From: Wuchereria bancrofti
Lineage: Eukaryota > Nematoda > Chromadorea > Rhabditida > Onchocercidae
Direction of reading: 5' to 3'
Assembly: GCA_005281725.1 (NCBI GenBank)
Contig: SSBO01000003.1
Location: 8,413,733-8,477,732 of the forward strand
DNA: 64,000 bases
In this document: piece by piece, positions 1-13,500 of the stretch
Layout: each line of letters opens with the position of its first letter
Numbering within the stretch: the first letter of the stretch is position 1
Translations under genes and position numbers: made by a program
Notes under the pieces: model-generated
Database searches by the model: none
What the model was told of the DNA's origin: nothing
The model's input: the letters and a program-made list of their open reading frames with translations, nothing else

Positions 1-100
1 TTTTTTTTTTTGAGCAAATATTAATTAATCAATTTTCTTTCTCATTTTATTTAAAATAAAAAAAATATATATACGAAATAAAGGATAAACATGAATTTAC

Positions 101-256
101 CTTTTGTATAATTTTCTTTTCCGGTTCAAGCCACGATGTGTCAACATCAATATGTTTCCGTTTTGTATTAATAGCAGCATGATTTGGTGCTAAGGTTGCT
201 AATTCTACTATTGGAATATGTACAAATAATAATGAAAAGATTAATAAAAATAACAT
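101..256 (-). CDS. first coding exon of an unidentified secreted protein (partial)
   Basis: An open exon starts with ATG at 256 and reads 52 codons to a GTAAAT donor just below base 101 (phase 0). The rest lies outside the window. Residues 1-20 form a clear signal peptide: Met, then a Leu/Ile/Phe core (LFLLIFSLLF), with likely cleavage near ELA-TLAP. The mature start is polar and charged (TKRKHIDVD, WLEPEKK), with no domain I recognise. It lies on the same strand as the perlecan gene, about 5.1 kb beyond its stop. I see no trans-splice acceptor directly before the ATG, so the 5' UTR may be longer. Secretion is inferred from the leader; function is unknown. Confidence 0.6.
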
Positions 257-781
257 TTTTTTTTATTTTTTATTCAAGAAAAATTAAAAAACTAAAAAAA
301 AAATGAAAAATTTTTACAAATATTTCTTTTGTTATTTCTTCTTTTAAAGGAAAAAAACAAAAAACAAAAAAGAAAATTCAAATTCTGTTTTCTTTTTGAT
401 TTATGATTAATTCAAATTTATGTTAATATTTTTGAATTATTGCATTGCATTAATGATAGGAAAGAAGAAGGAAATCGATAAATGAACAAAAAAATTACTG
501 AATAATAATAGTTGTATAATTTAGTGATAATTAATTAAAGTAAAAAGAAAAAGAAAAAGAAAAAAGAAATCAGATAATAACAGTGTAGAAAATTCTAATC
601 TGTCGTTTTTTTTTTTTTTTTAACGAAATTACTATTATTATAAAAACGATAGGTAGATTGGTTGATAGATAGATAGATAGACTGATAGATAGATTAAATT
701 GGTTGATTTAATTAATTGATATGGTTGGTTTGGTTGAATTTAGGTTAATTAGTCGTTTGATAGATGGTCAGTTGATATGGC

Positions 782-867
782 TGGTTGGTTGGTTGGTTGA
801 TTGGTTGGTTGTTTGGTTGGTTGGTTGGTTGGTTGTTTGGTTGGTTGGTTGGTTGGTTGGTTGGTTG
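782..867. repeat. (TTGG)n simple repeat
   Basis: A tandem TTGG array with occasional TTTGG and TTGA interruptions. It is followed at about 890-915 by a short GGAAT-like run. The minus-strand reading frame through it (Asn-Gln-Pro-Thr repeats) is a by-product of the tetranucleotide. Confidence 0.9.
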
Positions 868-3800
868 ATCAGTTTGATTAAATGAATGAATGGAATGAAA
901 TGGAATGGAATGAATGAAAATCGTAAATGATAAATTTGTAACGATTGTTGATTGGTTGATTGGTTAATTGTTAAAGTAATATTAGGAAAATCAATTTTCA
1001 TTATACAAAATCATGAATGATCATAAAATGTAATATGAATGAATCATTATCATTTAAACTAGTTTTTATTATTAAATTAATCTAATATAGCCTACGGCAA
1101 TTTTCTCTTCTTAATCTTTCTTTTCTAATTTCTTTTCCATCTTTTAGCAAAATTTACTTCCATTTTTCGTTCCCATTACAAAATAGTCATTGTTATCAAC
1201 TTGAAAATTAAAATTAATGCAATTAAATACACTTTAATAACCGGTATATATGACGTTTTTTTTTTCTTCTCTCTTTCTCTCTCCCTCTCTCTGTTGCTCT
1301 CCTTTTTCTAATTTCTTTGCTATAAATAAAATACTAATTTGTTTTTTTTTTTTTTTTGAAATATATTTTAAATATCAATGAAATGATTACATTTGAAAGA
1401 TATATTTAAATGTATGATTAATCAGCAATATAATAAAATATGAATTTGTTGTTAATAAAAATTATTAAAATGATAAAATAATTTAGTAATGATAAAATTA
1501 AATTAAAAATGATAAAATTAAAATAATTTAGTTGTAATATAAAATGTTAACTAGACGAAGCTGATTAGCTATGATAAAATTTTGATTATGTGATAAATAG
1601 CAGTGATACTGATATAGATGTGATATGACAAGAAAAAAACTTATCAGTGTCATTATATCAAAATTTCATACAATAGTTGAAATGGCATTTTTATTTTTAT
1701 TTCTTATTTTTTGCACTAATAAATTTTACATTTATAAAATATAACTTTAAAAAATGTTTTCTTTTGAAGCTTTTATTTTTTATTTTTGCTTTTTTGTTTC
1801 TATTATTTTAAATTTGCTTAATTTATGAAAAAAATTTTTGGTAAAAATTTGTTATAAGTTTGAACTTTTTTACCAGAAATTATTTGCTTTATTTTTTTGT
1901 CCTTTATATTTTTTTTTTGCTTTTGTTTGTTTACATTTGAAAAGAAAATATTTTCCCCCAATAATTTAATATTGTGATGAATTCATTTTATATATTTGAA
2001 TAATAGTTGATACAGAATTTCCCATTCTAAATTTCAATTTTAATGTTTTACACTTTTGCATCGAAATTAATTTTTTTTGCTGTTATTGTTTTTCATATTA
2101 ATTAATTAATTAATTAATTAAGTAACAATTAAAGTTTATTTTAAAATCTATTTCATTTCCCTTTTTTCTCTTATTTTTTCTAATCCAATAATAACAAAAT
2201 TATAATTATTGTAATTCACTATTCATTAAGTTTTTCTTTTCTCTAAATATTTTTTCTTTGGAATTTTCACCTTTGACCTTATTATATTTCACTAATTAAC
2301 ATTGCAATCCTATCTTTATTCACTTTTTTCTCGCGCATTTTAGCATTTTTATTTTTTCATTTGCAATTTTTCATCCAAAATATACTAAATTTTCTTATTT
2401 AAATTAATTATTATAAATTATTAATTCTTAAAAACAGGGAAAAAAGCAAAAAATCATTTTATAATTACTTTTTTAAACGAATACTGCAATAAATTTAATG
2501 ATGATAATGACAAAAGAATGATGTAATCATTAAATTACTCAACTAGTTTATCTTTTTACTATAATTTTTTTCTTGAAAACGTGATTGTTTACGCTTACTA
2601 ACGTGTAAAATTACAATGACGATTGAAAATAATGAAATCATTTTTTTTAATTGAGAAAAATTTTTTTTGTTACGGCTAAATTTTTTCATTTTTTTAAATG
2701 TTCACATATAATTTAAACTATAGTTCAAAATGATTTGTCACAATTTGAATAAAATTTTTAGCAATAATATCAATTTTTTCATTTCAAATTTTATAATAAT
2801 TTACATACTGATTTTAAATTTTATTTTATTTTTTTTTTGTAACTGAACATTTTGTTACTTTTATTGTACGAAATAATTAATATTAACAATCTCAACTATA
2901 TTAATTAGTACTAATTCTGTTATCACTTCCTACAGTCCTTTATCATTTAATTAACAGTAAAGTCATTATTTGTGAAATACATTCAAAAGTATAAAGTAAT
3001 CATTTCTTTATTATATTAATCATAATTACTTCATTTTCTCCAATTATCAGTGTCACTATTTTCCAGTCTACATATTATTTTATCAATTATATTTGATAAA
3101 CATTATCATTATCATTTACTACTAATCTATTTTATCAAAAAATTCTTTTAAATGAACACCATTGATATGATATTAAATGCGATGATGCTAATAACTCACT
3201 AATAATTCATAAATTATCATTAAAAAGTAATTAATTAATTATCCTAAAATATGAGATATTATCAAATAAAAGTGAAATTGCATTAGAGTAATTAATCGGA
3301 AAAATTTTTATAAAATAAGACAATAAACAATATCACAGCTATTTGCTTATACAACAATGATAAAAATACTATCACAATGTTTACTTAATAAAACCGTTAA
3401 TCGCTAATTTTTAGAAATTATCACATTTCAAAACAACTGTGAAATATGAATTAATCATAATTCATAAATTAAAATTTTTTATATTTATTAAAACAATAAT
3501 TTCTTTTAATGTTTTGAATACAATAAAAATTACACATTCGTTACTAATTACAATTAAAATTAATTACACCCAGAAATATTAACACTTGAATCACTAATCC
3601 AATAATTAATAAATTGAAATAATATATGAAATAACATTTTAGTGTTTTCATTACTTACAAAATAGTATTGAAATATTTTTGTGCTAAAATTAGTGTAAGT
3701 CACTCAGAGTATAAGTGATAAATGATATGATAAATGCTAAAAGATTTAAATTATTGTACTGTAAAGTGAAAAAAAGAAAAGGAAAAACAAATGTAATGAG

Positions 3801-5306
3801 ATTGATAAGATAAAAAAAAAAATTTGGAGCAAGTGAAATAAAAATAAAAAAAAATTTAAAATATGAAATACAGGAAAAATTTTTTTTAATTACATCAATT
3901 ACATAAGTGATAACTTTGCATACATGAAAATTACATTATATCAGAATTGATATATTTAATAATATTGCTGCTACTGTAAATATATGTACATATATTCAAA
4001 TTATATATATTCAAATTTTATATATATCCAAATTTCAACAGATATAAATTTAATTTAAAATTTAAATTAATACAACATACAAAAAATCACTAACCAATAT
4101 TACATGATCAATATTTTAATGATATGTATATTCAAATTTTTACAAATTTAGATTTAACTAAAAATCAAAAATTAGCATAACACAAGAGGATCACTAATTA
4201 ATATAATCATAAATATATATTCAAATTTTATTGAAAGCAAATTTAATTGAAAATTAAAATGAGGATAACATATGGGATTAGTAATTAATATAAATGTGTA
4301 AAATATGCGGGAGACCGTTATTTTGAAAACGAAATCTCATTTGAAAATGATATTAAATACTTCAGTTATGATGCCAAAAATATTTAATGTATTGCAAATT
4401 TCCAAAAAAAAAGAAATTTCAAAAATTTGATTATAATACTCAAAAAATTTTCTTTCCCTTTTTTCTTTTCATCTTTTTTTTTTTTATTAATTCAACTTTT
4501 TTTAGTTGAATCATTTTATTTCTTTTTTTATTTTTTCATTTTTTGTTTTCGTTAAAAAAAAAATAAAGAAAAAAACGATTCATTGTGTCAATGTAAATAA
4601 TAAAAATAAAAATCGCGAGTAATTTTAATTAAATTTGACTGAGCAAAGAAAGGAAAGAAATCAAAAAATAAAAACAAAGACAAAAAAAATGATATGTACA
4701 AAACTGGAGATTCTCATTCATAATGATTAATTCATTAATTAATTAATTGATTGGTTAATTAGTAAATTGGTTAATTAATTAATTGCTTAATTGAATAAAA
4801 AATGAAGAAAAAATTTTAACATTTTTTTTTGAAAAAAACAACAAATTATTTAAAATTTGAAATTTAATTATTCATATCGAATTTAATCAAATTGACTGAA
4901 TTTAAAGCAGAAAAAGAAACAGTAAAAAAATAGCAAAAATTTTGATTAAATCATTAATATAACTATTAATTCTTTTTTTTCATACTGTTAAAATTATTTA
5001 CTTACATTTTCTTTGTCATCCATTTTTTTTTCCTTTATTTGTCAAAACAATTAATTCATTACTTAGATACATTTCAAAAATAAAAAAAAAATTGACTATT
5101 TAAATTTATGAAAGTATAATCTCAATTTAATTTGTTAAAAATTATTCTTTCCAACATTTTTTTTTCTTTTATTCCTATTATTTCATTATTATTAATCATT
5201 TTATTATTATAATAATTGTAAGAATTAAAAAAAAAAAAACACAAAAATAAAAACAAAAATTGAACTTTCGTTTTTTTTTCTTTTGGTTTTTAATTTTTTT
5301 TTTACT

Positions 5307-5312
5307 TTTATT
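5307..5312 (-). terminator. poly(A) signal of the long perlecan form
   Basis: AATAAA on the minus strand, 17 bases after the TAA at 5329-5331. The area is A-rich and further AATAAA-like matches follow, so the actual cleavage site is not fixed by sequence alone. Confidence 0.5.
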
Positions 5313-5328
5313 TTTGTTTCTATCACAA

Positions 5329-7553
5329 TTATTGATATTTTCCATTTCGTAACCATTTTTTCTTGATCATCCATTGATCACACGGTTTTACATTTCGTCC
5401 ATCAATTGCATTTGCCATTAAATCCATTTTAATACCATTAAATATTATATCACCAATACAACCAATAAAATTTTCTTCATGTAAACCACCGGTCATACTA
5501 TTTAAATCCGGCACACCACCTCAAATGGGTCATTCTTTTTTCTTTTTTTTACATTTTCAAATTTTTCATCTTTTCGAAATTAACAAATTAATGAATTTAT
5601 CTCTCTTCTTTTCCTTTTTTTTTTTTCATTTTAAGTCTTCCTTTTTTCCAATTTTTTTCTTTATAGCGAAATGAAAAATTTAAGTAACTATAAAGTTTCA
5701 TTTTTTCATAAATTTTAGCATTTCGTAATTAAAAATGAATTAAATAATTAAATCTAAAATAAATTTAGCAATTAAATAACTAAATTTTTTTTTTCATAAT
5801 TTATTATTTCTTTTTTGTAAAAGGAAAAAAGAAGGAAGAAAAATGTTTAAAAGTTTTTTGGATTATTTTTAAGCAAAAATTACCGAAATTTAATAAAGTA
5901 TTAAAATAATGATAAATTTCAAATATACTATTACCACTACTAATAATAATATAAATTAATTTCATTAATTTTATAATAACTATTGATGACAAATATTTTG
6001 TCAATTATCAGATAGAAAAATAGGATATATTAATTATTTGATTTTTAAATAATTATTTGATTATTATTATTTATTTAATTATAAATAATGAATGAACAAT
6101 TGAAATATACTATGAAGGAACTTATCTAATTCCACACCAATTATTTTATTTCTATTTTCTATATCTGTTATCGAATCATCAGATTATTTCCTTTACTTTC
6201 ACTTATTATTTTTCTTTTTAATATAGTTAATATTAATTTCTCTCATAATCATTATTTATTTCCAATATCTATTAATTATTTAGTTATTAATCATTTTCCG
6301 AATTTCATTTTTTGTATCTTTTATTTAATTTACTTCTAGCTAATATTTATTTGAAATACTTTTTAAAAACCACAACAGAAAAAATTTATTTCAAAAATAT
6401 TATATTAATTTTTTTAAATTTTGAATATATTTTAGTTTAAATAAAAATTTCACCAATATAAACATCGCCATCAACATTAAGCATAGCAAGAATGCCAAAT
6501 GATGAGCCTATAATTGGTGCTCCATCATCGATGACCATTTTTCCATCGCGACCTTTGCGCCAAATTTGTAACTGATGCTCCTTATCATCATTTACCACTT
6601 CAGTGCTAATCAAATGTGATGCGCCACCACCAAGCTCATATCTTTAATCAGCATACAGTTAATTATTTAATTACTCGAAATTTAATAATATAAACAAAAA
6701 ATTAAAGAAATAAAAATTTAGAATTAAAAGTACCAGAAATGAAAAATGACTAATTCAAATTAATCATATAATAGACTACTGATAATTTAACACTTAAACT
6801 GAATTGCTAAACTTACGAAAAGACCAAATGACCATTACTTAAGCCAATTGATAAATAGTCATCGCCTTTTAAAGGTGTACCAACTGGTTGACCTTGCCAA
6901 AAAATCAACTATAAAATTATTTCATTTATTCCATCAAAATTTAAATCATAAATTATCATGCAGTAATAAATGTAATTATAATACATTGTAATATAGTACT
7001 TCTGAGATAAATTATTAAAACATATTTTTAGTATTAATGTTGAATGACCTTTGCCTTCCTTTCTTATTTCATTTCATAAAATTTATGTCACTTTAAAGTA
7101 AATAGTCAAAAGGTTACCTAAAGTAAGGTTATGTAATATATAAAATGAAATCATTTTATTATCACTAAACAGGCTATAATAATATGTTAACTAAATTTTA
7201 ACAAAAAATATCTTAACAAATAATTAAAATAATCTATCAACTAATTAAACACTACTAACCAATTAGGCTATTAAATAATTAAACTAGCCTATTAACAAAT
7301 TAAACATAAATCAGTATTAATTATTATAATTATTAAATCACATTTATTATAAGTAGAAATTTCAAAAATTATATGTTCTACTAGTTTTTTTTTTTTTTAA
7401 ATAAAATTAAAACTGATACCCCAGATGATGCTGATGTTTTAAATCGTAAACTTAAACTTTCTTCATGCTCGGAAGTTAAATGTGGAAAATCATCAATGGA
7501 AAATACAATAAATGCTTTTCCATCAAATTTTGCTGCATGTTCAATTGGTTTAA
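5329..7553 (-). CDS. unc-52: perlecan LG3 (C-terminal laminin G domain), long form
   Basis: Four exons: 7553-7420, 6908-6817, 6641-6454 and the terminal 5519-5329. They read a full laminin G fold: start [12 protein letters not shown], strand LSLRFKT, then [21 protein letters not shown], a QLQIW strand, DGDVYIGGVPD and the closing [14 protein letters not shown] before the last Cys (NVKPCDQ). The stop follows after a short basic end ([14 protein letters not shown]). LG3 is the terminal endorepellin module of perlecan. Phases agree at each join (0, 2, 1). The acceptor before the last exon ends ..TTTGAG, which is purine-rich and weaker than its neighbours, but the frame across it rebuilds the conserved YIGGVP motif. 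Confidence 0.92.
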
Positions 7554-10500
7554 CTGTAAATAATATCTTTCTTTTTTTCTTTAGTTTTAATTTTTTTTTC
7601 AAGTTATCCAAAAATTTATTTATTAAATAAAAGAATTATAAAATTAATAAAGTATTGAAATAATTATTGCAATAAAATTAATTTCAAATTTTAGATTTTG
7701 AAACTAACAAATTTCACAATTTGGACCATCATAATAATCACGACACGAGCATGCGATATGAGTTCCATTAATTATTTCACAATCACCATGATCGCCACAT
7801 ATATCTGGCGTACATTGAACTGAACAATCTGAAATGATAACTATAATAATAGCAATAAATAATGATAACAAATAATAATAATGATAAGAACAATAATAAA
7901 TAATGATGATAGTAACAATAAATAATAATTGATGATAAATAATACTAACAATAATAATAAATGATGCTAATGATAACAATAATAATAGTAATAACAATAA
8001 TAATAATAATGAAAATTCAATCTGATCAGATTATTATCACCGAGGTAATAATGATGATAACAGCATTTGATCGTGATTATATAAAATGATTTAAATTATT
8101 ATTAATTTTATTCATATTACTAATAAATTGTTAGAATAAGGATAAAGGAGCGCATAATTTTTGAATTTAATAAAATATTTACATTTAATTTTATAAAATA
8201 AATTCGAATATATTTTATTTTTCAATTTTTCGTCACTCGTTTTTTTTTTTTTTCAATTTCTTTTTTTCTGAAATGAATATTTATATATTAATGTTAATAA
8301 TCAATTCATTTATGCATATAGTTGCAGCGTTTATATTTTAAAATTATTTCAACCTAGTACATACAAAATTTTACACATTTAATTTATCAATTATTCAGTT
8401 GATTAAAATTTGAATGAAATATTCGAAATGAAATTTAATGAAGGGAAAAAATTTTTACTTACCATCATTATCAGTGCATGATACTGTTTGTGTAGTTTCT
8501 TCTGGCTCTGTTATCATTGCTTCTGTTACTCTAATTTCATCAGTCATTTCATTATCACTTTCGATTGATTTCATTCGTGGATATTTTGACGTTGTAATAC
8601 GTATTGTTGTACGTGTTGTTGGTACTGACCAAATGAATGGTACGTGAATGTTTACGTCTTCTTCAATCTTATACGGTTTACATACCGTTACATTATGTGA
8701 TGATTTTTTTAGTATTTCAGTCAAATTCATATCCATTCCATTTAGAACAATCTTTAATACATACAAATGTATTAGATAAAGTTATTTAAAGACTAAAATA
8801 ATTGTTAAAAAAAATTTTCTAAATCACATAAATAATACAAAATATAATTTAATTAATAATCCTCTAAATGATACAGTACCATCAATTCTAGAATTTACTG
8901 TAATTCCTGATGGTACATCATTTATTCCAATATATTAAAACATAATTTCATCTGCTTAAATAATTTCGTTTTAAAATAATTTTTATTTTAATTCAAAATA
9001 AAGAAAAAAAAAAAAAGATGAAATAAACCTTTGAAATACATCCTCTAAATGATGCAGCACCACCAATTCTAGGATTTACTGTAATTCCTGATGGTGTACC
9101 ACCAATAAATAAATTTGTGCCTGGCAAAAATGTTGAAAGTTTGCCACGAGTTGGTATTTTAGTACCATTTATTCGTACTTCAGCTCGATTACCAAATCGT
9201 TTCAGGTCAAGATGATATGGCACATTTATTATCACTTCATCTGGTGATTCAATTTCTATATTACCTGAAAAATAATTATGCAAAAGGAATTGTATCACTA
9301 AAAAGTGAAAGTTTTTTCTTTTTTCTCTGCAAATATAAAAGATAATAATTTAGTTTTTTTCTTTGTTTGGAAAAACTATTTTATATAAAAATTTGTTTCT
9401 TTAAAAAAAAAAACGCTAAAAATTGCGATTTGAAAAAAGTACAATAAATTTTAAAAGATATCAAAGAAACAAAGACATAATCAATTAAAAAGTAATTAGT
9501 AATGAAAACTATTGATCCCAAAAAAGAAAAACAAAAGAAAATTGAAGAAATTAGAATCCCAAAGAGAGATGAAAAAAAAAAAAATAAAAACAAATAAATA
9601 AATAGACAAGCCATTGTCACCACTCTGAAAGTAAGGAGGAAAAAAAGTAAACCATCACCGCTACTGTAGAGATAAATTGTCTCTACAACTGTAAATATAG
9701 CTATTGTAAAATAAACAGATAAACAATTCATCTCCACTACTATCAGGACAAACAAACAAACAAACAAACGATCTGTATATGATAGTGGATCAGGATAAAC
9801 AAAAAATAAACAAACTATTTCTACTACTACCAGGATAAACAAATAAATATGCAAACCATCTCCACTACTATTAGGATGACAAAAATTAAAACTATCTCCA
9901 CTACTATCGAGATAAACAAACCATTTCCACTGATAAACAAACAAGTAAACAAACCGTCTGCACTGCTGTAAAGGTAAACAAATTTTCCACGACGTATTGC
10001 GAGTGCTAAATAATTGGATCGTTTTGGATTATAATCACTTGCTTGATATGCTAATAATTGATCGTTCGTTGAGCGCGGCTCAATTTCCATTTTTAGCTAA
10101 ATTATGCTATAAGTGATATTTGTCTTCTAGATAGACTTAATTAATTTGATTAGAATAATAATTAATCGAAAATGAATAATTTTACTTCCAATCTGAGAAT
10201 TAGATGCAACATAAAACAGCATTACTGGCAAATTTATACAAAAAAATAATTTGTAATATTAGCAGTTAAATTTTGAAATTGAATTAATAGAATCTATAAT
10301 TAGTAATTGTTTCTTCAAATAATAATGTTAGGAAAATGTTTGAAATGATTTTTCAATTATTGATTTTTCAATCAATAATGATATTAATAGTTGAAATTTA
10401 ATTAATAAAGTGTATAAGATAATTTAAGCTAGTCACATTATTATCAATATCAAATTTCATCACGTATTGTATGGAAATTCCGGAAGTATATTATTTTCCG

Positions 10501-13500
10501 GAAATGTATTCTATTAGACATTTCTATTAGACAAATGTACTAAAGTTCTTCTTAATTGCTTATGTTTAAATAACAATAATTTAAAAAAGTAAATTTTTAA
10601 TGTAAAAAAGAAAAATTTTTTATTCCATTAAAAATATAGTTGTAAGAAAAAGAAAAGATAAAAAAGTCGTTTTAATTCATTTACAGCTTTTTTTTTCCTA
10701 TCTATAAATTAATAAATTTCATAATTTCAATATTTTAGGAGAAAAAATAATTTAAATTTATATTTTTTTCTTACTAATACATAAAATAAGAAAACATACA
10801 CTAAAATTACGAAGTGTTTTTGATTTTGGTAATACAATATATGAAGTTTCGCCATTAAATTCAATCGATTCAATAATGTCATCAGTTTCGAGCAGTTGAC
10901 AACGATCACCGTATCGTCCAATTGGACATTTGCAAAATTGTGTACCATCTATTCCATACTCACATGTCCCATTTCCACATGTAACTTTAAAAAAGAAAAT
11001 AAATAAAATGAAATTTTTTGAAATTATGTTTGTATGAATGAATGTGACAAGTGTAAAGTAAATAAAATTCTTTAAAAAAAAGAAAATGAAAATTTTGAAA
11101 TTATATTTGTATGAATGAATGACATATGTAAAATAAATAAAATTTTTAATTAATTTATAAAACTAAAAAAACTTTGTCATTTTATTTTCCTCAATTGAAA
11201 AAAAAAAAAGAAAAATGATCATTTAATAATTATTTTTAAAATTAAATTTGTTTCTTTTTTTGGAATAAAATGAAGAAAAAACAAAGAACCAAGTAAATGA
11301 ATTTTTTTATATTTTCTCTCCAATATTTGTTATAATTTGTTGTTATTAATAATATCTTAATTAAGCTAATTAATTAAAAGTAATTACTCCATATTACGTA
11401 TTCTATAAAATCAAAGTAACACATTCGTTTGTTGTGTTTTTAACTACTATCAATCAATTATTTTTGAAATATATGAAAAAATACTCAATTATTTTTTGCA
11501 AAATTTTATTAAAAAAATTCAAGACCCCACTTCCACATGTAACTTTAAAAAAGAAAATAAATAAAATGAAATTTTATTTTATTTTTTTTAATAATAAATT
11601 TAATATTATTGAATTAAAAATCTCCCTAAATTAATTGTTAAAAAAGAAAAAGAAATGAAAATACCGCGACTGCATTTTAGAATTTTGCGCTCACAGAATT
11701 CACCCTCATAACCTTTGACATTTGAACAATCACATATGAAACCATTGTGAACATTTGTTGGTATACAAATTGAATTATGTTGACATAATCCTAATGAACA
11801 TGCCGCATCCTTTTGTATATTTGATGATTTTCCAATTGCATTTTCACCAAAATTAATCGTTTCATCAGATATTGTTAATGATGTAATTGTTCCTTAATTA
11901 ATTAAAAAAATTTATACAAAGAAGCAAAAGAAATTAACAAATTTTTTCCTAAAAAAAAATTGAAAATGAAAATATTATACATAAAGAAAATTATGCATAC
12001 ATTTGCATATGATTTTTTCATACAATTAATAAAATGCAAAGTGAAATTAATATTATTTAATAAATTAGTATAATAATAAAAAATTAAAAATGGAAATATT
12101 GTACCATAAAAAAAAATTACGCATACTTTTAGATACGAATTTTTATACAATTAATAAAATAAAAAATGAAAAAAGAAAAACTGCCATTTTAATAGATATA
12201 TTTTATTAATTTAAAATAATTTGTTAATGAAAAAACTAACCAATAGAGAGCAAATCAATTAATTAATTAGGAAATGAAAAAAGATGTGATACTGTGATAA
12301 TAAATGTTTTAATAATTTTATTCAATACAGTAATAAAACAAAAAAAAAAATAAGTAAAACGTTAAATGTAATTTTAAAAGAATGGAAGCAAAAAAAAACT
12401 TCAAAATGATAAAATTGACAAAAATTTTAAATAAAATTGTAAACAAAAAAAAAAAAAAAATGAAATAATACCAATAAATGGTTGTTCAAACATTGTACGT
12501 TCGAATATTTTTTTATCTTTGGTACCACCAATATTTACAATATTTGATATACCTTCACCGGTATTAAAGTAGTAATTATCCTCTTCAATTATATCATCTT
12601 CATCAACAAATAATGCAGCTGTAATTAAATATTTTTCAGTTTTATTTAAATTTTTTTTTGTTAAGCACTGTTTTCAGATTAAAAATCAAAAAATAATTTT
12701 AGTTTTTTGAAATTAAAAATCGAAAGTGATCAAAAAATAAGGGTTGTGATTATAATTCTTATTATCACCATTATAAATGATTGATGAATTAATTTAATTA
12801 AATAATTATGCAAAAATAAATGGGAAATTTTTTTAAAGAAAGATTTGAAAAAGGAAGAAAAATGGAAGAACTAATAAATATAAACCTTGATTTGGTTGAT
12901 TAACAAATTCAATTTTATGCCATTCATTCATTACCACTGGATATGTACTCATTAATTCAACTTAAAAAAAAAAAACAAAAATTTTTACGAATGTAATTGT
13001 TTAAATTCTTTAAAAAAACAACAAAATTACAATAGTAATAACATGAAGAAAAAAACTATTTAATCGTTAAACCAAAAATTATTACATTTTAATTTTAAAT
13101 TTTCAAATAAACAAATAACAGTGTAAAAAATAGTTTTTTTTAACTTTTCTTTTCTTTATTTTTCCAGTAATACTTAATGTAGTTGAAAGATTAGCAAAAT
13201 CTTAAGAAAACAATAATAGCTCTTATTTTGATGCTCAATAATTATTTAAATCGGAATTAAACTTGTTGATAAAATAGTGATAATTTCTGTCAAAATAAAA
13301 TGATAATTTCTGTCAAAATAAAGTGATAATTTCTGTCAAAATATTTAATCAAATAATTCTTAAAAGAAAAACAATAATTCTAAAAAATTCTAATCTATTA
13401 AATGAACAGAGAGGAAAATTGATGAATTTTTTTTTTTTTTAAATACTTATCTCTTTTCTAACAATAAGTAAAAGATAATGATAATTTATGTATGCGTGAT

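Larger units (their letters stand above)
257..5328. other. intergenic region between perlecan 3' end and next gene
   Basis: About 5 kb of AT-rich DNA with no ORF that looks protein-like. It holds a TTGG simple repeat near 782-867, a (TTAA)n run near 2099-2121, and many A/T homopolymers. The perlecan long-form 3' UTR occupies the top few tens of bases. The promoter of the minus-strand gene starting at 256 should lie in its lower part, but I see no motif I can defend. Confidence 0.6.

Noticed and set aside
768..1001. Minus-strand frame rich in NQPT repeats
   Set aside because: It is the translation of the TTGG simple repeat.
8438..8647. Plus-strand frame over the LG2 linker exon
   Set aside because: Antisense shadow of a well-supported minus-strand exon.
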